Positions 29,153-39,139 of a stretch of 46,631 nucleotides of DNA are shown here, in pieces; position 1 is the stretch's first letter; the number at the start of each line of letters is the position of its first letter. Source of the DNA: an uncultured Alphaproteobacteria bacterium (lineage in GTDB: Bacteria > Pseudomonadota > Alphaproteobacteria > HIMB59 > GCA-002718135). The notes beneath the pieces were generated by a model that ran no database searches, was not told the origin of the DNA, and saw only the letters and a list, made by a program, of their open reading frames with translations. Location: the NCBI GenBank assembly GCA_902585605.1, contig CACIED010000002.1:67415-114045 (forward strand). The letters run 5' to 3'. The translations under genes were made by a program, and so were the position numbers.

Positions 29153-32100
29153 TTGATCCTATCAAGTTAGTTATATTATTATCTTTTAGATTTTCTTTAA
29201 AATCTAAATTTAAACCAAGAGATCTTAGTTCTTTAACCATAACATTAAAAGATTCTGGAGTTCCTGACTCAAAGTTATTATCACCTTTAACAATTGACTC
29301 ATATACCTTAGTTCTACCAGCAACATCATCTGATTTTATTGTTAAAATTTCTTGCAGAGTATACGCAGCTCCATATGCCTCTAGTGCCCATACCTCCATT
29401 TCACCAAATCTTTGTCCGCCAAATTGAGCTTTTCCTCCAAGTGGTTGTTGAGTAACAAGACTATATGGTCCTATTGACCTAGCATGTATTTTTTCATCAA
29501 CAAGATGATGCAATTTTAGCATGTACATATATCCTACTGTAACAGGTCTCTCAAATTTTTTACCAGTAATGCCATCATAAAGGATTTCTTGTCCTGTATT
29601 AGAAGCACCAGATAGAGAAAGTAAATTTGTTATGTCTTTTTCCTTTGCCCCATCAAAAACGGGAGTAGCAAATGGTATTCCTTCTTTTAAGTTATTACCT
29701 AATTCTAATATCTCATCATCATTCATATTTTTTATAATTTTTTGATGTTCATCTAAATTGTATATTTCTAGTAGCTTCTCTCTTAAATTTTTAGTTTGAC
29801 CTTCTGATTGTATCTTTTTTATCATAGCATTAACTTGTTTCCCAAGTAATGCAGAAGCCCAACCCAAATGTGTTTCAAGAATTTGGCCTATGTTCATTCT
29901 ACTTGGAACACCTAAAGGATTTAGCACTATATCAACAGGAGTTCCGTCTTCAAGATATGGCATATCCTCAACAGGACAAATTTTAGAAATTACACCTTTA
30001 TTACCATGTCTACCTGCCATTTTATCACCTGGCTGTAACTTTCTTTTTACTGATATAAATACCTTAATTAATTTAAGCACTCCTGGAAGTAATTCATCTC
30101 CACTTTGTATTTTATCAATTTTGTTTTCAAATTTTTGATTAATATTGCCAAGTTGATTTTCATAGTTTTTAACCAAAGACTCAATTTCATTACTTTTTTT
30201 ATCATCTGTGATATTAATTTTGAGTAAATCATTTAATGGTAAATTTTCTATTTGCTCATATTGAATTGTAGAATTTTTCTTTAACAATTCTATTCCAGAT
30301 AAGAAAGTTTGATTATTTAACAATTCTCTAAGATGATTTCCAAAACTTTTCTCAAGGATTTCTAATTCATCATCTCTGTCGCGTGCAATTACCTCTATTT
30401 GATGATTTTCTATACTGATTGCACGTTCATCTTTTTCAATTCCTCTTCTGGAAAAAACTCTTATTTCTACAACTGTACCCTTAACACCTGGGGGAACTCT
30501 TAGGCTTGTATCTTTTACATCTGCTGCTTTTTCACCAAATATAGCTCTAAGTAGTTTTTCTTCAGGTGTCATTGGAGATTCTCCTTTTGGAGTTACTTTT
30601 CCCACCAGTATATCTCCAGAGTTAACCTCTGCACCAACATAAACTATACCTGTTTCATCTAAATTGACTAACATTTCTTCACTTGCATTAGGGATATCTC
30701 TTGTTATTTCTTCAGGGCCAAGTTTCGTGTCTCTAGACATAACTTCAAACTCCTCAACATGTATTGAAGTAAACACATCATCTTGAACTACTTTTTCAGA
30801 AATTAAAATTGAATCTTCAAAGTTATATCCATTCCAAGGCATAAAAGCTGCTAATACATTTCTTCCTAATGCCAATTCTCCTAAGTCAGTTGCAGGTCCA
30901 TCAGCAATAACTTGATTTTTAGAAACTTTATCGCCAACATTAACTAGTGGTCTTTGTGTAATGCATGTGTTTTGATTTGATCTCTGAAATTTAGCAAGAT
31001 TATAAATATCAATCTTATTGAGAGTTTTATCATTTTTGTCTGTTATTCTAATTACAATTCTATTTGCATCGAGCTGATCTACTATACCTTCTCTTTTAGC
31101 AACGATTGTCGATCCACTATCGTTAGCTACTGTATATTCCATTCCGGTTCCTACCAATGGAGCTTTAGGTTTAATAAGAGGTACTGCCTGTCTCATCATA
31201 TTTGATCCCATCAGTGCTCTGTTTGCATCATCATTTTCCAGGAAAGGAATTAGTGAAGAAGCAACAGAAACTAGTTGTTGAGGGGATACATCCATAAGAT
31301 CAATGGCATCGACATCGACATTTATAAATTCTCCATTTTTTCTACAACTAACTATTTGATCAGAAAATTTACCTTTTGTATCAACCTCTGCATTTGCTTG
31401 TGCAATAACAAAATCTTCTTCATCGATAGCGCTTAAATAAATAACTTTGTCTGATACTTTACCAGAGTTAACAATTCTATATGGAGTTTCTATGAAGCCA
31501 TATTTATTTATTCTCGAATAAGATGCTAAACTATTAATCAATCCAATATTCGCACCTTCAGGAGTTTCAATTGGACAAATTCTTCCATAATGGGTCTGAT
31601 GAACATCTCTTACTTCAAAACCTGCTCTTTCTCTATTTAAACCACCTGGGCCTAGAGCGGAGACTCTTCTTTTATGAGTAATTTCACTTAAAGGATTTGT
31701 TTGGTCCATAAATTGGCTAAGTTGACTTAAACCAAAAAATTCTTTAATTGATGCAGCTACTGGCTTAGCATTAACAACATCTTGTGGCATTATATTATCA
31801 ACTTCAAGAGAACTTAGTCTTTCTTTAATTGCTCTATCCATTTTTAGTAAACCAATTCTGTATTGGTTTTCTAATAATTCTCCAACTGATCTAACCCTTC
31901 TATTTGCCAGATGATCGATATCATCTATTTCACCTTTACCATCAATAAGATTATGCATATGCTTAACTACATCTAAAATATCACTTTTATCAAGAACACG
32001 AAGATCAATAGAGGTATTCTTTTTAAATTTTGCACTAATTTTTAATCTCCCTACAGAAGAAAGATCATATCTGTCTGGATTAAAAAAAAGATTATTAAAT

Positions 32101-33350
32101 AGATTTTCAGCAGTCTCTATAGTAGGAGGTTCACCTGGTCTTAAAATTTTAAATATCTCAAATAGAGCTTCTTCTCTTGATCTAGCTTTATCTAATAAAA
32201 GTGTATTTCTAATATATGATCCAATTTCGATATTATCTGCTTTTAAAATATCAATTTTATTAATTTTATTTTCATTTAAAAATTGTAAAAAAATATCATC
32301 AATTTCATAACCAGCCTCGAAATATATTTTTCCTGTTTTTTCATTTATAATATCTGATGATAAAAATGAACCAATCAAAGATTCTTCTTGAATTGTAAAG
32401 TTTAAAATATTTTTCTTTTTTAGATCATTTATAATCTTTTGATTTACTTTTGTCCCTTTGCTTAAAAGTACCTTGCCATTTTTAGTGTTAAGCAAATCAA
32501 AATTTAAAATTTTAGCCTTGAAGAATGATATATCTTCTTTAAATGACCAGCCGTGTTCAGACTTTTTGTAAACAATGTTCTCATAAAATAAGGATAAAAT
32601 TTCCTCACCTGTCATTCCCAAGATCTTTTTAGGATCAGGTTCAATTTTATTAAGTTCACAATCGCTTATATATTTTTCTGAAAGACCACTTAGGAGACAT
32701 TTAAATAGGGTTGTAACTGGAAACTTTCTTTTTCTATCAATTCTTGCGTGAATATTATTTTTCGCATCGTGTTCAAAATCTAACCATGATCCTCGGTAAG
32801 GAATAATTCTTGCATTAAAAAGATATTTACCACTAGTGTGAGTTTTTCCAAAATCGTGATCGAAGAAAACACCTGGTGAACGATGCATCTGACTAACTAC
32901 AACTCTTTCAGTTCCATTAACAACAAAAGTTGCATTTTTTGTCATAAGAGGAATATCGCCCATATAAACCTCTTGTTCCTTAATATCTCTTACTGATTTT
33001 GTTCCAGCAATCTCGTCGATATCCCAAATGATAAGCCTAAAGTTTACTAAGAGTGGTGTACCATATGTCATTCCTCTTTGAGTGCATTCTTCAACATCAT
33101 ATTTAGGAATACCTAGATTATATGAAACGTAATCTACAGTTGCTCTTTCTGTATAATCATGGATTGGAAATACAGATTTAAAAATTGAGTGTAGACCTAT
33201 ATTTTCTCTTTTTTCGGGATCAGTTCTAAGTTGTAAAAAACTATCAAATGATCTTTTTTGTACTTCAACTAAATTTGGTAGGGAAGTTACTAGAGGAATT
33301 TTACCAAAAGATTTTCTTATCTTTTTTGAATTAATATGACCTAGACTCAC
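29145..33350 (-). CDS. rpoB: RNA polymerase beta subunit
   Basis: 1401 residues, in the alphaproteobacterial range. Start is GTG at 33350 with GGAG 6 bases before it. The rifampicin-pocket cluster ([20 protein letters not shown], then [12 protein letters not shown]) has the usual sensitive residues. [11 protein letters not shown] and the C-terminal [13 protein letters not shown] are present. It follows rplL after a 54-base spacer holding a hairpin and overlaps rpoC by 8 bases. Confidence 0.99.
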   Translation of the reverse strand: MSLGHINSKKIRKSFGKIPLVTSLPNLVEVQKRSFDSFLQLRTDPEKRENIGLHSIFKSVFPIHDYTERATVDYVSYNLGIPKYDVEECTQRGMTYGTPLLVNFRLIIWDIDEIAGTKSVRDIKEQEVYMGDIPLMTKNATFVVNGTERVVVSQMHRSPGVFFDHDFGKTHTSGKYLFNARIIPYRGSWLDFEHDAKNNIHARIDRKRKFPVTTLFKCLLSGLSEKYISDCELNKIEPDPKKILGMTGEEILSLFYENIVYKKSEHGWSFKEDISFFKAKILNFDLLNTKNGKVLLSKGTKVNQKIINDLKKKNILNFTIQEESLIGSFLSSDIINEKTGKIYFEAGYEIDDIFLQFLNENKINKIDILKADNIEIGSYIRNTLLLDKARSREEALFEIFKILRPGEPPTIETAENLFNNLFFNPDRYDLSSVGRLKISAKFKKNTSIDLRVLDKSDILDVVKHMHNLIDGKGEIDDIDHLANRRVRSVGELLENQYRIGLLKMDRAIKERLSSLEVDNIMPQDVVNAKPVAASIKEFFGLSQLSQFMDQTNPLSEITHKRRVSALGPGGLNRERAGFEVRDVHQTHYGRICPIETPEGANIGLINSLASYSRINKYGFIETPYRIVNSGKVSDKVIYLSAIDEEDFVIAQANAEVDTKGKFSDQIVSCRKNGEFINVDVDAIDLMDVSPQQLVSVASSLIPFLENDDANRALMGSNMMRQAVPLIKPKAPLVGTGMEYTVANDSGSTIVAKREGIVDQLDANRIVIRITDKNDKTLNKIDIYNLAKFQRSNQNTCITQRPLVNVGDKVSKNQVIADGPATDLGELALGRNVLAAFMPWNGYNFEDSILISEKVVQDDVFTSIHVEEFEVMSRDTKLGPEEITRDIPNASEEMLVNLDETGIVYVGAEVNSGDILVGKVTPKGESPMTPEEKLLRAIFGEKAADVKDTSLRVPPGVKGTVVEIRVFSRRGIEKDERAISIENHQIEVIARDRDDELEILEKSFGNHLRELLNNQTFLSGIELLKKNSTIQYEQIENLPLNDLLKINITDDKKSNEIESLVKNYENQLGNINQKFENKIDKIQSGDELLPGVLKLIKVFISVKRKLQPGDKMAGRHGNKGVISKICPVEDMPYLEDGTPVDIVLNPLGVPSRMNIGQILETHLGWASALLGKQVNAMIKKIQSEGQTKNLREKLLEIYNLDEHQKIIKNMNDDEILELGNNLKEGIPFATPVFDGAKEKDITNLLSLSGASNTGQEILYDGITGKKFERPVTVGYMYMLKLHHLVDEKIHARSIGPYSLVTQQPLGGKAQFGGQRFGEMEVWALEAYGAAYTLQEILTIKSDDVAGRTKVYESIVKGDNNFESGTPESFNVMVKELRSLGLNLDFKENLKDNNITNLIGSNE

Positions 33351-33377
33351 TTTTTCTCCTTTTAATAATAATATTGT

Positions 33378-33402
33378 TGTAGGCCTTTAAAAAAGGCCCA
33401 CA
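33378..33402 (-). other. Hairpin between rplL and rpoB
   Basis: GGCCTTT and AAAGGCC form a perfect 7-bp stem with a 3-base loop (33382-33398), and three more pairs form after one mismatch. The transcript after it (AATATTATTATT) lacks a continuous U run, so this looks like a partial attenuator or an RNA-processing site rather than a full terminator. The same spot in E. coli carries an attenuator and an RNase III site that lower rpoBC relative to ribosomal proteins; equivalence here is inferred. Confidence 0.55.
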
Positions 33403-33404
33403 AG

Positions 33405-33782
33405 TTATTTTAATGTAACTTTGGCACCAGCTGCTTCTAATGCTTTTTTCATTTCTTCAGCTTCCTCTTTTTTAACCCCTTGTTTAAGTGGTTTAGGCGC
33501 ACCTTCTACAAGGTCTTTTGCCTCTTTTAAGCCTAGACCTGTAATTGTTCTAACTTCTTTAATTACTGCGATCTTATTTGATCCAGCTTCAGATAATTCA
33601 ATATCGAATTCTGTCTTCTCTTCTGCAGCGGCTTCTCCACCGCCTGCCACAGGAGCTGCAGCAACTGCAACCGGTGCAGCTGCAGATACTCCCCATTTAT
33701 CCTCAAGCAGTTTACTTAATTCAGCCGCCTCAAGAACAGTCAGTGAAGAGAGATCTTCAACAATCTTATTTAAATCAGCCAT
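33405..33782 (-). CDS. rplL: 50S ribosomal protein L7/L12
   Basis: 125 residues. N-terminal dimerisation helices ([24 protein letters not shown]), an alanine-rich hinge near 34-52, and the factor-binding C-terminal domain ([20 protein letters not shown]). Four copies bind L10 to form the stalk that recruits elongation factors. 18 bases after rplJ. Confidence 0.98.
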   Translation of the reverse strand: MADLNKIVEDLSSLTVLEAAELSKLLEDKWGVSAAAPVAVAAAPVAGGGEAAAEEKTEFDIELSEAGSNKIAVIKEVRTITGLGLKEAKDLVEGAPKPLKQGVKKEEAEEMKKALEAAGAKVTLK

Positions 33783-33800
33783 TTATTTCTCCTTATATAC

Positions 33801-34322
33801 CTAGTTCGACTCTTGTTTATTGCTACTATTAGAACTAATCAATCTTGCAATTTGTGCTCCAGGTTCAGCTGTAATTGAAGCTATCTTTTGAGCAGGTGCA
33901 GAAATTAATCCCAATATTTTTCCTCTTAACTCATCTAAAGAAGGTAATTTTGCAAGAAAATCAATTTTTTCTTTATCAATCTTCTCGCCATTATAACCTC
34001 CACCAATAATTTTAAACTTTTCAAATTTTTTTTCAAAACTAACAGCTACTTTTGCTGGAGCTACTGCGTCATCAGAATAAGCGATTGCTGTTGGACCTTT
34101 AAAAAGCTCTGAGATGTCTTTAAATTGAGTTTCAGATATAGCAAGTTTAGTGAGTCTGTTCTTAGTTACTTTAAATTTTGCTCCATTATCTCTCATTTCT
34201 TTTCTGAGTTGCTCTGTTTCATTAACTGTTAGCCCAGAATATTCAGCCACAATTACAGAAGTAGCATTTGAAAAATCTTCTTTGAGATTACTTACAAAAT
34301 CTTTTTTTTCAGAACGTTTCAC
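33801..34322 (-). CDS. rplJ: 50S ribosomal protein L10
   Basis: 173 residues. Start is GTG at 34322 with GAGG five bases before it. ATSVIVAEYSGLTVNETEQLRKEMR near 19-43 and the C-terminal helix that binds L7/L12 are typical. With L7/L12 it represses its own synthesis in many bacteria by binding the leader RNA; a leader of that type is present just upstream. Confidence 0.96.
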   Translation of the reverse strand: MKRSEKKDFVSNLKEDFSNATSVIVAEYSGLTVNETEQLRKEMRDNGAKFKVTKNRLTKLAISETQFKDISELFKGPTAIAYSDDAVAPAKVAVSFEKKFEKFKIIGGGYNGEKIDKEKIDFLAKLPSLDELRGKILGLISAPAQKIASITAEPGAQIARLISSNSSNKQESN

Positions 34323-34505
34323 GTCAACCTCGGTTTTAATTAGATCATTAAGATCTAATATTAGCTAAAGTTAGCTTGACCATCAAACTAACTTAAAGCC
34401 TGTCAAGAAGCAAATCAATGACTCGCTTCAGTCTATGCAGGGTATTAAGCAAAAAGCTCCTGCAGTCTATGACAGGTGATGATCAAAGATCATCTATTGG
34501 ATTAA
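34323..34505 (-). ncRNA. L10-type autoregulatory mRNA leader of rplJL
   Basis: The 183-base spacer between rplA and rplJ contains the hallmark of the L10 leader: ATAGACTGCAGG, then GCTTAAT, then CCCTGCATAGACTG (about 34430-34465 on the complement), where GCAGG pairs with CCTGC and the flanking AGACTG repeats build the protein-binding element. Downstream lie a 12-bp hairpin with a 3-base loop (34368-34394) and a 7-bp hairpin (34340-34358) just before the rplJ ribosome-binding site. L10-L12 binding should reduce rplJL translation; that is known for the family and inferred here. Confidence 0.8.
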
Positions 34506-35195
34506 TTAACGCAAGCTTGCTTGATTAATATTTAATCCAATTCCCATAGTTGAAGCTATGGTAACCTTCTTTATAAAAGAACCCTTAACGGCATCGGGTT
34601 TACTTTTACTAACTGAAGAATAGAATGTTTTAATATTTTCTAACAAATCTTCTTCACTAAAATCTAGTTTGCCAACACCAGCATGAACGATACCAGATTT
34701 ATCATTTTTAAATTTAACTTGACCTGATTTAGCGTCTTTTACTGATTGAGAAATTTCATTAGTTACAGTTCCAAGTTTAGGGTTTGGCATTAAGCCTTTT
34801 GGACCTAATATTTTTGCTACTTTACCTAATTTAGGCATCATATCTGGAGTTGCAATGAGAACATCAAATTCTATTTTTGATTTGGAAATTGTTTCAATCA
34901 AATCATCACTTCCTACTAAGTCAGCACCATTACTTTTTGCATCATTTTGTTTGTCCTCATTTGCAATTACTGCAACTTTTACGGATTTACCTGTTCCATT
35001 AGGAAGATTTACTATACCTTTAATATTTTGATCAGTTTTGTTACTATCAATTCCAAGATTAATTGAAATATCGATTGTTTCTTTAAAATTAACGTAAGAT
35101 TTTTCTTTTAAAATTTTGATAGCTTCAAGCGGTTCATAAACCTTTGAAGTGTCGAAATTATTTAACATCAGTTTTCTATTTTTTGTTATTTTCAT
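34506..35195 (-). CDS. rplA: 50S ribosomal protein L1
   Basis: 229 residues. The two-domain L1 layout includes GTGKSVKVAVIAN, the TPDMMPKLGKVAKILGPKGLMPNPKLGTVT type block near 115-145, and the C-terminal KKVTIASTMGIGLNIN. L1 is the mobile E-site stalk and, in E. coli, represses its own mRNA at rplK. Overlaps rplK by one base and is followed by the L10 leader. Confidence 0.98.
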   Translation of the reverse strand: MKITKNRKLMLNNFDTSKVYEPLEAIKILKEKSYVNFKETIDISINLGIDSNKTDQNIKGIVNLPNGTGKSVKVAVIANEDKQNDAKSNGADLVGSDDLIETISKSKIEFDVLIATPDMMPKLGKVAKILGPKGLMPNPKLGTVTNEISQSVKDAKSGQVKFKNDKSGIVHAGVGKLDFSEEDLLENIKTFYSSVSKSKPDAVKGSFIKKVTIASTMGIGLNINQASLR

Positions 35196-35623
35196 TAACC
35201 CACTACCTCCATACCCATTGAAACAGCAGATCCTTTAACCATATTCATCGCTCCATTTAGATCAATAGCATTTAGATCTTGCATTTTTTCTTTGGCAATT
35301 TTTTCAATATCTTGAATTGAGACTTTACCTACTAATGATCTTCCAGGAGTTGAGTTTCCCTTTTTTATTTTAGCTGCTTTTTTAAGATAAAAACTTACTG
35401 GTGGTAGTTTTGTAGTAAAGTCGAAACTTCTATCTTTGTATGCTGTAATAATAACTGGAATTGGTGCACCTTTTTCTAAATCTTTTGTTTTATCATTAAA
35501 TGCTTTACAAAAGTCCATAATGTTTAAACCTCTTTGTCCAAGGGCAGGACCAACAGGAGGGGAAGGGTTAGCACCTCCAGCAGGGATTTGTAATTTAATT
35601 AAACCTAAAATTTCTTTTGCCAT
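35195..35623 (-). CDS. rplK: 50S ribosomal protein L11
   Basis: 142 residues. [35 protein letters not shown] type N terminus (thiostrepton-site region with the proline pair) and the RNA-binding C-terminal domain ending [13 protein letters not shown]11 sits at the GTPase-associated centre and is needed for stringent response. AAAGG precedes the ATG; three bases separate it from nusG. Confidence 0.98.
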   Translation of the reverse strand: MAKEILGLIKLQIPAGGANPSPPVGPALGQRGLNIMDFCKAFNDKTKDLEKGAPIPVIITAYKDRSFDFTTKLPPVSFYLKKAAKIKKGNSTPGRSLVGKVSIQDIEKIAKEKMQDLNAIDLNGAMNMVKGSAVSMGMEVVG

Positions 35624-35626
35624 AGT

Positions 35627-36160
35627 TTATACCTTTTCTACCTGAGAATATTCTAAATCAACAGGTGTTGATCTTCCAAAAATTGAAACAGCCACTCTTA
35701 ATCTTGCTTTATCTTCATCTATTTGCTCGATCTCTCCATTAAATGATGCAAAAGGACCATCAATTACTTTTACTTGTTCTCCAACATCATACATTATCGC
35801 AGGTCTAGATTTTTCAACACCATCAATAACTTGTTCAGATATTCTTTTTGCTTCAGTATTACTAATTGGAACTGGTTTACCTTTGTTACCTAAAAAACCA
35901 CTTAACTTTGGAGTTGTTTTAATAATATGCCAAGTATCATCATTTAAACTCATTTTAATAAGTATATAGCCAGGAAATATTTTTCTTTCTGTATTCACCC
36001 TTACGCCTCTTTTTACTTCAACAATATTTTGAACTGGAACAGATATTTCTTCGATATGCTCTTTAACACCAAGTTTTGTTGCTTGGTCTAAAATACTTTC
36101 AGCAACTTTCTTTTCATAACCTGAATAGGCGTGAAGAACGTACCATCTTGCTTTATTCAT
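35627..36160 (-). CDS. nusG: Transcription antitermination factor NusG
   Basis: 177 residues. The NGN domain (RWYVLHAYSGYEKKVAESI near 5-23, FPGYILIKM) is followed by a KOW domain (GEQVKVIDGPFASFNGEIEQID near 126-147). NusG binds the polymerase clamp and links it to Rho or to S10 on the ribosome. The ATG overlaps the secE stop by one base. Confidence 0.98.
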   Translation of the reverse strand: MNKARWYVLHAYSGYEKKVAESILDQATKLGVKEHIEEISVPVQNIVEVKRGVRVNTERKIFPGYILIKMSLNDDTWHIIKTTPKLSGFLGNKGKPVPISNTEAKRISEQVIDGVEKSRPAIMYDVGEQVKVIDGPFASFNGEIEQIDEDKARLRVAVSIFGRSTPVDLEYSQVEKV

Positions 36161-36375
36161 TAAAAACCTGAACCTATTTCAATTATTTTTCTTATTGAAA
36201 AAGACCATATTTGATCAGTTAAAAGAAAAAATAATGAGAATAATATTATTAATAATATAACTATTGCTGAAGAAATCAAAGTATCTCTTCTTTGAGGCCA
36301 AGTTACTTTTTGTAATTCTTGTCTAACTTGTCTTACAAAAAGAGCCGGTGTAGTTTTCTTTTTTTCAATGTTCAT
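36160..36375 (-). CDS. secE: Preprotein translocase subunit SecE
   Basis: 71 residues: a short cytoplasmic amphipathic part with FVRQVRQELQKVTWPQRRD near 13-31 and one membrane helix near 35-55. This is the minimal single-helix SecE. It clamps SecY (encoded at 11977). AGAAGA lies before the ATG, and tRNA-Trp ends 14 bases upstream. Confidence 0.95.
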   Translation of the reverse strand: MNIEKKKTTPALFVRQVRQELQKVTWPQRRDTLISSAIVILLIILFSLFFLLTDQIWSFSIRKIIEIGSGF

Positions 36376-36389
36376 ATCTTCTTTTCTCT

Positions 36390-36465
36390 TGGCAGGAGTG
36401 GCAGGACTTGAACCCGCAGCCCCCGGTTTTGGAGACCGGTGCTCTACCAGTTGAGCTACACTCCT
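36390..36465 (-). tRNA. tRNA-Trp, anticodon CCA
   Basis: 76 bases including an encoded CCA. Acceptor AGGAGTG/CACTCCT pairs fully; anticodon stem CCGGT/ACCGG encloses CTCCAAA, giving CCA. It sits between tuf and secE, the common place in proteobacteria. Confidence 0.97.
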
Positions 36466-36502
36466 AATAAGTATTGGCTAACTGATAGAGTTGTCTCTAA
36501 AA

Positions 36503-37693
36503 CTATTCAATAATTTCAGCAACAACCCCAGCTCCAACTGTTCTTCCACCTTCTCTAATTGCAAATTTTAGACCTTTATCCATTGCAATGGGAGACAAAA
36601 GAGTAACCTCCATAGCAATATTATCGCCAGGCATTACCATTTCGGTTCCTTCTGGTAATTTAATTGTTCCAGTTACATCAGTTGTTCTAAAGTAGAACTG
36701 TGGTCTGTAGTTTGAAAAGAATGGGGTATGTCTTCCACCCTCTTCTTTTTTTAATACATATGCTTCTGCTTTAAATTTTGTATGAGGTTTTATTGAACCA
36801 GGTTTTGCTAATACTTGACCGCGTTCAACTTCTTCTCTTTTTGTTCCACGAAGAAGGACGCCAACGTTGTCTCCAGCTTCGCCAGAATCAAGAAGTTTTC
36901 TAAACATCTCAACTCCAGTACAAGTAGTTTTTTGAGGCTCTCTTATTCCTAAGATTTCGATTTCCTCTCCAACTTTAACTTGACCTTGTTCAATTCTTCC
37001 AGTTACAACTGTACCTCTACCTGAAATTGAAAATACATCCTCAACTGGCATTAAGAAAGGCTGATCTACTGGTCGGCTAGGTTGTGGTATGTGTTCATCA
37101 ACTGCTTTCATTAATTCCATGATTGAATTTTTTCCAATTTCATCGTCTCTACCTTCAAGAGCTGCTAAAGCTGAACCCTTAATGATTGGGATAGTATCAC
37201 CAGGGAATTCATATGAAGTTAGAAGTTCTCTAATTTCCATTTCAACTAGATCAATAAGTTCTTTGTCATCTACTTGATCAACTTTGTTCATGTATACTAC
37301 AAGAGCTGGCACTCCTACCTGTCTAGCTAAAAGTATGTGTTCTCTCGTTTGAGGCATTGGCCCATCAGCTGCATTAACAACTAAGATACCGCCATCCATT
37401 TGAGCTGCGCCAGTGATCATATTCTTAACATAATCTGCGTGCCCAGGACAATCTACATGAGCATAATGTCTTGCTTCAGTTTCATATTCAACGTGTGCAG
37501 TAGATATTGTAATACCACGTTCTCTTTCCTCAGGTGCTTTGTCAATATTTGCATAATCTGTAAATTCTGCTCCACCTGTCTCTGCTAATATTTTTGTTAT
37601 AGCAGCGGTTAATGTTGTTTTACCATGATCAACGTGACCAACGGTACCTATGTTACAATGCGGTTTGTTTCTTTCGAATTTTGCTTTAGCCAT
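36503..37693 (-). CDS. tuf: Translation elongation factor Tu
   Basis: 396 residues, standard length. GTPase motifs: GHVDHGKT at 19-26, DCPGHADYV and NKVDQVDD. The switch and kirromycin-site regions look normal. EF-Tu delivers aminoacyl-tRNA. GGGG a few bases before the ATG is the ribosome-binding site. It lies between tRNA-Gly and tRNA-Trp; the second copy often found after fusA is absent from this window. Confidence 0.98.
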   Translation of the reverse strand: MAKAKFERNKPHCNIGTVGHVDHGKTTLTAAITKILAETGGAEFTDYANIDKAPEERERGITISTAHVEYETEARHYAHVDCPGHADYVKNMITGAAQMDGGILVVNAADGPMPQTREHILLARQVGVPALVVYMNKVDQVDDKELIDLVEMEIRELLTSYEFPGDTIPIIKGSALAALEGRDDEIGKNSIMELMKAVDEHIPQPSRPVDQPFLMPVEDVFSISGRGTVVTGRIEQGQVKVGEEIEILGIREPQKTTCTGVEMFRKLLDSGEAGDNVGVLLRGTKREEVERGQVLAKPGSIKPHTKFKAEAYVLKKEEGGRHTPFFSNYRPQFYFRTTDVTGTIKLPEGTEMVMPGDNIAMEVTLLSPIAMDKGLKFAIREGGRTVGAGVVAEIIE

Positions 37694-37721
37694 TTTTTTT
37701 TACCCCAATAATATTTTGTTA

Positions 37722-37795
37722 TGGAGCGGGTGAAGGGAATCGAACCCTCGTAGCCAGCTTGGAAGGCTGGAGCTTTACCACTAAGCTACACCCGC
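37722..37795 (-). tRNA. tRNA-Gly, anticodon TCC
   Basis: 74 bases including an encoded CCA. Acceptor GCGGGTG/CACCCGC, anticodon stem CCAGC/GCTGG around CTTCCAA, giving TCC, which reads GGA and GGG. It precedes tuf by 28 bases and follows tRNA-Tyr in one transcript. Confidence 0.97.
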
Positions 37796-37853
37796 AACTA
37801 AACTGACTGCTTCACACACTCACTTTAATGCTTTCATCCCATTACCTCCATAA

Positions 37854-37939
37854 TGGTGGAGGGGGTAGGATTCGAACCTACGTACGCTCACGCGGGCGGA
37901 TTTACAGTCCGCTGCCTTTAACCACTCGACCACCCCTCC
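37854..37939 (-). tRNA. tRNA-Tyr, anticodon GTA
   Basis: 86 bases including an encoded CCA. Acceptor GGAGGGG pairs with CCCCTCC, the anticodon stem GCGGA/TCCGC encloses CTGTAAA giving GTA, and the long variable arm (CCGCGTGAGCG region) fits a class II tRNA. First element of the tRNA-Tyr, tRNA-Gly, tuf transcript. Confidence 0.97.
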
Positions 37940-37954
37940 GTTTGAAGAAATTGG

Positions 37955-37984
37955 CCAATACTAATAAATTAGTATATATGTCAA
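37955..37984 (-). promoter_or_regulatory. Promoter with embedded palindrome upstream of tRNA-Tyr/tRNA-Gly/tuf
   Basis: A perfect consensus -35 TTGACA (37984-37979, complement) is followed by TAGTAT after 15 bases or TATTGG after 18. The stretch between them contains an exact inverted repeat, ATACTAAT-TT-ATTAGTAT (37975-37958), which overlaps the likely -10. Position directly before the first tRNA of the block supports a strong promoter. Confidence 0.55.
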
Positions 37985-38109
37985 TCTAAAACAGCAACAT
38001 CACCTTTGCAAAATACGCATACTCGTAAAAGCAACGGCCTTTTAGACAAAAAATGCTATTTTGTACATATCTAGATTGTATTAATTAGACAAATCTGTGA
38101 TATTAAATC

Positions 38110-38871
38110 ATGAGTAAGTTTAGAAATAATAAAACTAATAAAAATCAAGGAATTCATACAATTTTTGGGCAACATTCTGTTAAAGCAGCGCTCCAAAATG
38201 ATAAAAGAGAACATATTGAGCTCTTAATTAGTAAAAATCATATTAATTTTGGCAAAAAATATGAATCAAAAATACAAAAAATCACCATTCTTGCTCAAAA
38301 TGAATTTACAAGAAGATTTGGAAATGAAAACACAACACAGGGAGTAGTTCTAAAAACAAAAGATTTTGCAAGACCAGGTTTAGAAGAATTTATAAAAGTT
38401 GAGAGTAAGAAAGCAAAATCAGTAATATTAATTTTAGATCATGTAACTGACCCTCAAAATATTGGTTCAATAATGAGATCATGTGCATTATTTGATTGTG
38501 CAGGAATTATAGTTGGTAAAGATAATTCACCAGAATTGACTCCATCACTTTATAAATCAGCTTCTGGTGCTGCAGAAATTGTAAATTATATTAGAGTGAC
38601 AAATATAAGAAGGGCTATTTCTTTTCTTAAGAAAAATAATTATTGGATTTATGGCTTTGACAGTTCGAAAAATAAAAATTCAAAGTTACATTTTTCACAA
38701 AAATCAGTATTAGTTTTTGGTTCTGAAGGAAAAGGTATCAGAGAATTAGTAAAAAAGGAATGTGATGAAATAATTCAAATAAACATGAAAAATAATTTGA
38801 AATTTGAAATTGATAGTTTGAATGTTTCTAATGCAACGTCGATTGCTTTATATCAGTTTTACTCAACTTAA
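38110..38871 (+). CDS. rlmB: 23S rRNA (guanosine-2251) 2'-O-methyltransferase
   Basis: 253 residues. The short substrate-binding N-terminal domain (GIHTIFGQHSVKAAL near 14-28) is followed by the SPOUT knot: motif 1 DPQNIGSIMRS, motif 2 VFGSEGKGIREL and motif 3 LNVSNATSIALYQF. This is the TrmH/RlmB family; the full N-terminal domain favours RlmB, which methylates G2251 in the P loop of 23S rRNA. It is divergent from the tRNA-Tyr promoter (170-base spacer to the tRNA) and convergent with tRNA-Thr, 12 bases away. Confidence 0.85.
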   Translation: MSKFRNNKTNKNQGIHTIFGQHSVKAALQNDKREHIELLISKNHINFGKKYESKIQKITILAQNEFTRRFGNENTTQGVVLKTKDFARPGLEEFIKVESKKAKSVILILDHVTDPQNIGSIMRSCALFDCAGIIVGKDNSPELTPSLYKSASGAAEIVNYIRVTNIRRAISFLKKNNYWIYGFDSSKNKNSKLHFSQKSVLVFGSEGKGIRELVKKECDEIIQINMKNNLKFEIDSLNVSNATSIALYQFYST

Positions 38872-38883
38872 ATATTATTAAGA

Positions 38884-38959
<76 letters not shown>

Positions 38960-38980
38960 ATCAATTTTGCATTTATATTA

Positions 38981-39011
38981 AATTATAAATTCGACAAGAA
39001 TTTTATAAATT
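38981..39011 (-). other. AT-rich inverted repeat after the small lipoprotein gene
   Basis: Reading leftward, AATTTATAAAATTC and GAATTTATAATT can pair around TTGTC with two small bulges; the arm begins within the stop codon of the 40-residue gene. It may end the formate dehydrogenase transcript before tRNA-Thr. There is no continuous U run after it and such AT-rich arms are easy to find by chance. Confidence 0.3.
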
Positions 39012-39132
39012 AAATTCCAGGAATATAAGGAACACCATCACCTTTTACTCTTTCGTTTAATTCACTTAATGTAGAGCATGCTGTGATTGGACTAAATACA
39101 AGAAATAAAATTATTAATGTTTTTTTAATCAT
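39010..39132 (-). CDS. Predicted small lipoprotein, 40 residues
   Basis: Not recognised. From the ATG at 39132 the product has a lysine pair at 3-4, a hydrophobic stretch (LIILFLVF near 6-13) and SPITAC, so a signal peptide with a lipobox-like end and Cys at position 19, leaving about 22 polar residues ending YIPGI. The lipobox is imperfect (Thr at -2). It begins 7 bases after the formate dehydrogenase catalytic gene and would share its transcript. It is not the FdsD subunit, which is a longer soluble protein. No clear ribosome-binding site is seen. An upstream in-frame ATG at 39192 would overlap the formate dehydrogenase gene and is less likely. Confidence 0.5.
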   Translation of the reverse strand: MIKKTLIILFLVFSPITACSTLSELNERVKGDGVPYIPGI

Positions 39133-39139
39133 AAAATAT

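Noticed and set aside
33421..33804. Long open frame on the opposite strand of rplL
   Set aside because: It is a mirror of the alanine-rich L7/L12 coding sequence with no family resemblance or start signal.
34401..34406. TTGACA as a -35 for a promoter inside the L10 leader
   Set aside because: No -10-like sequence lies at 16-18 bases, and the region folds into the leader stems.
38000..38109. Possible small RNA in the spacer before rlmB (AAAAGGC-CGTT-GCTTTT on the complement)
   Set aside because: The stem is short with a bulge, no promoter is aligned with it, and there is no gene for it to terminate.
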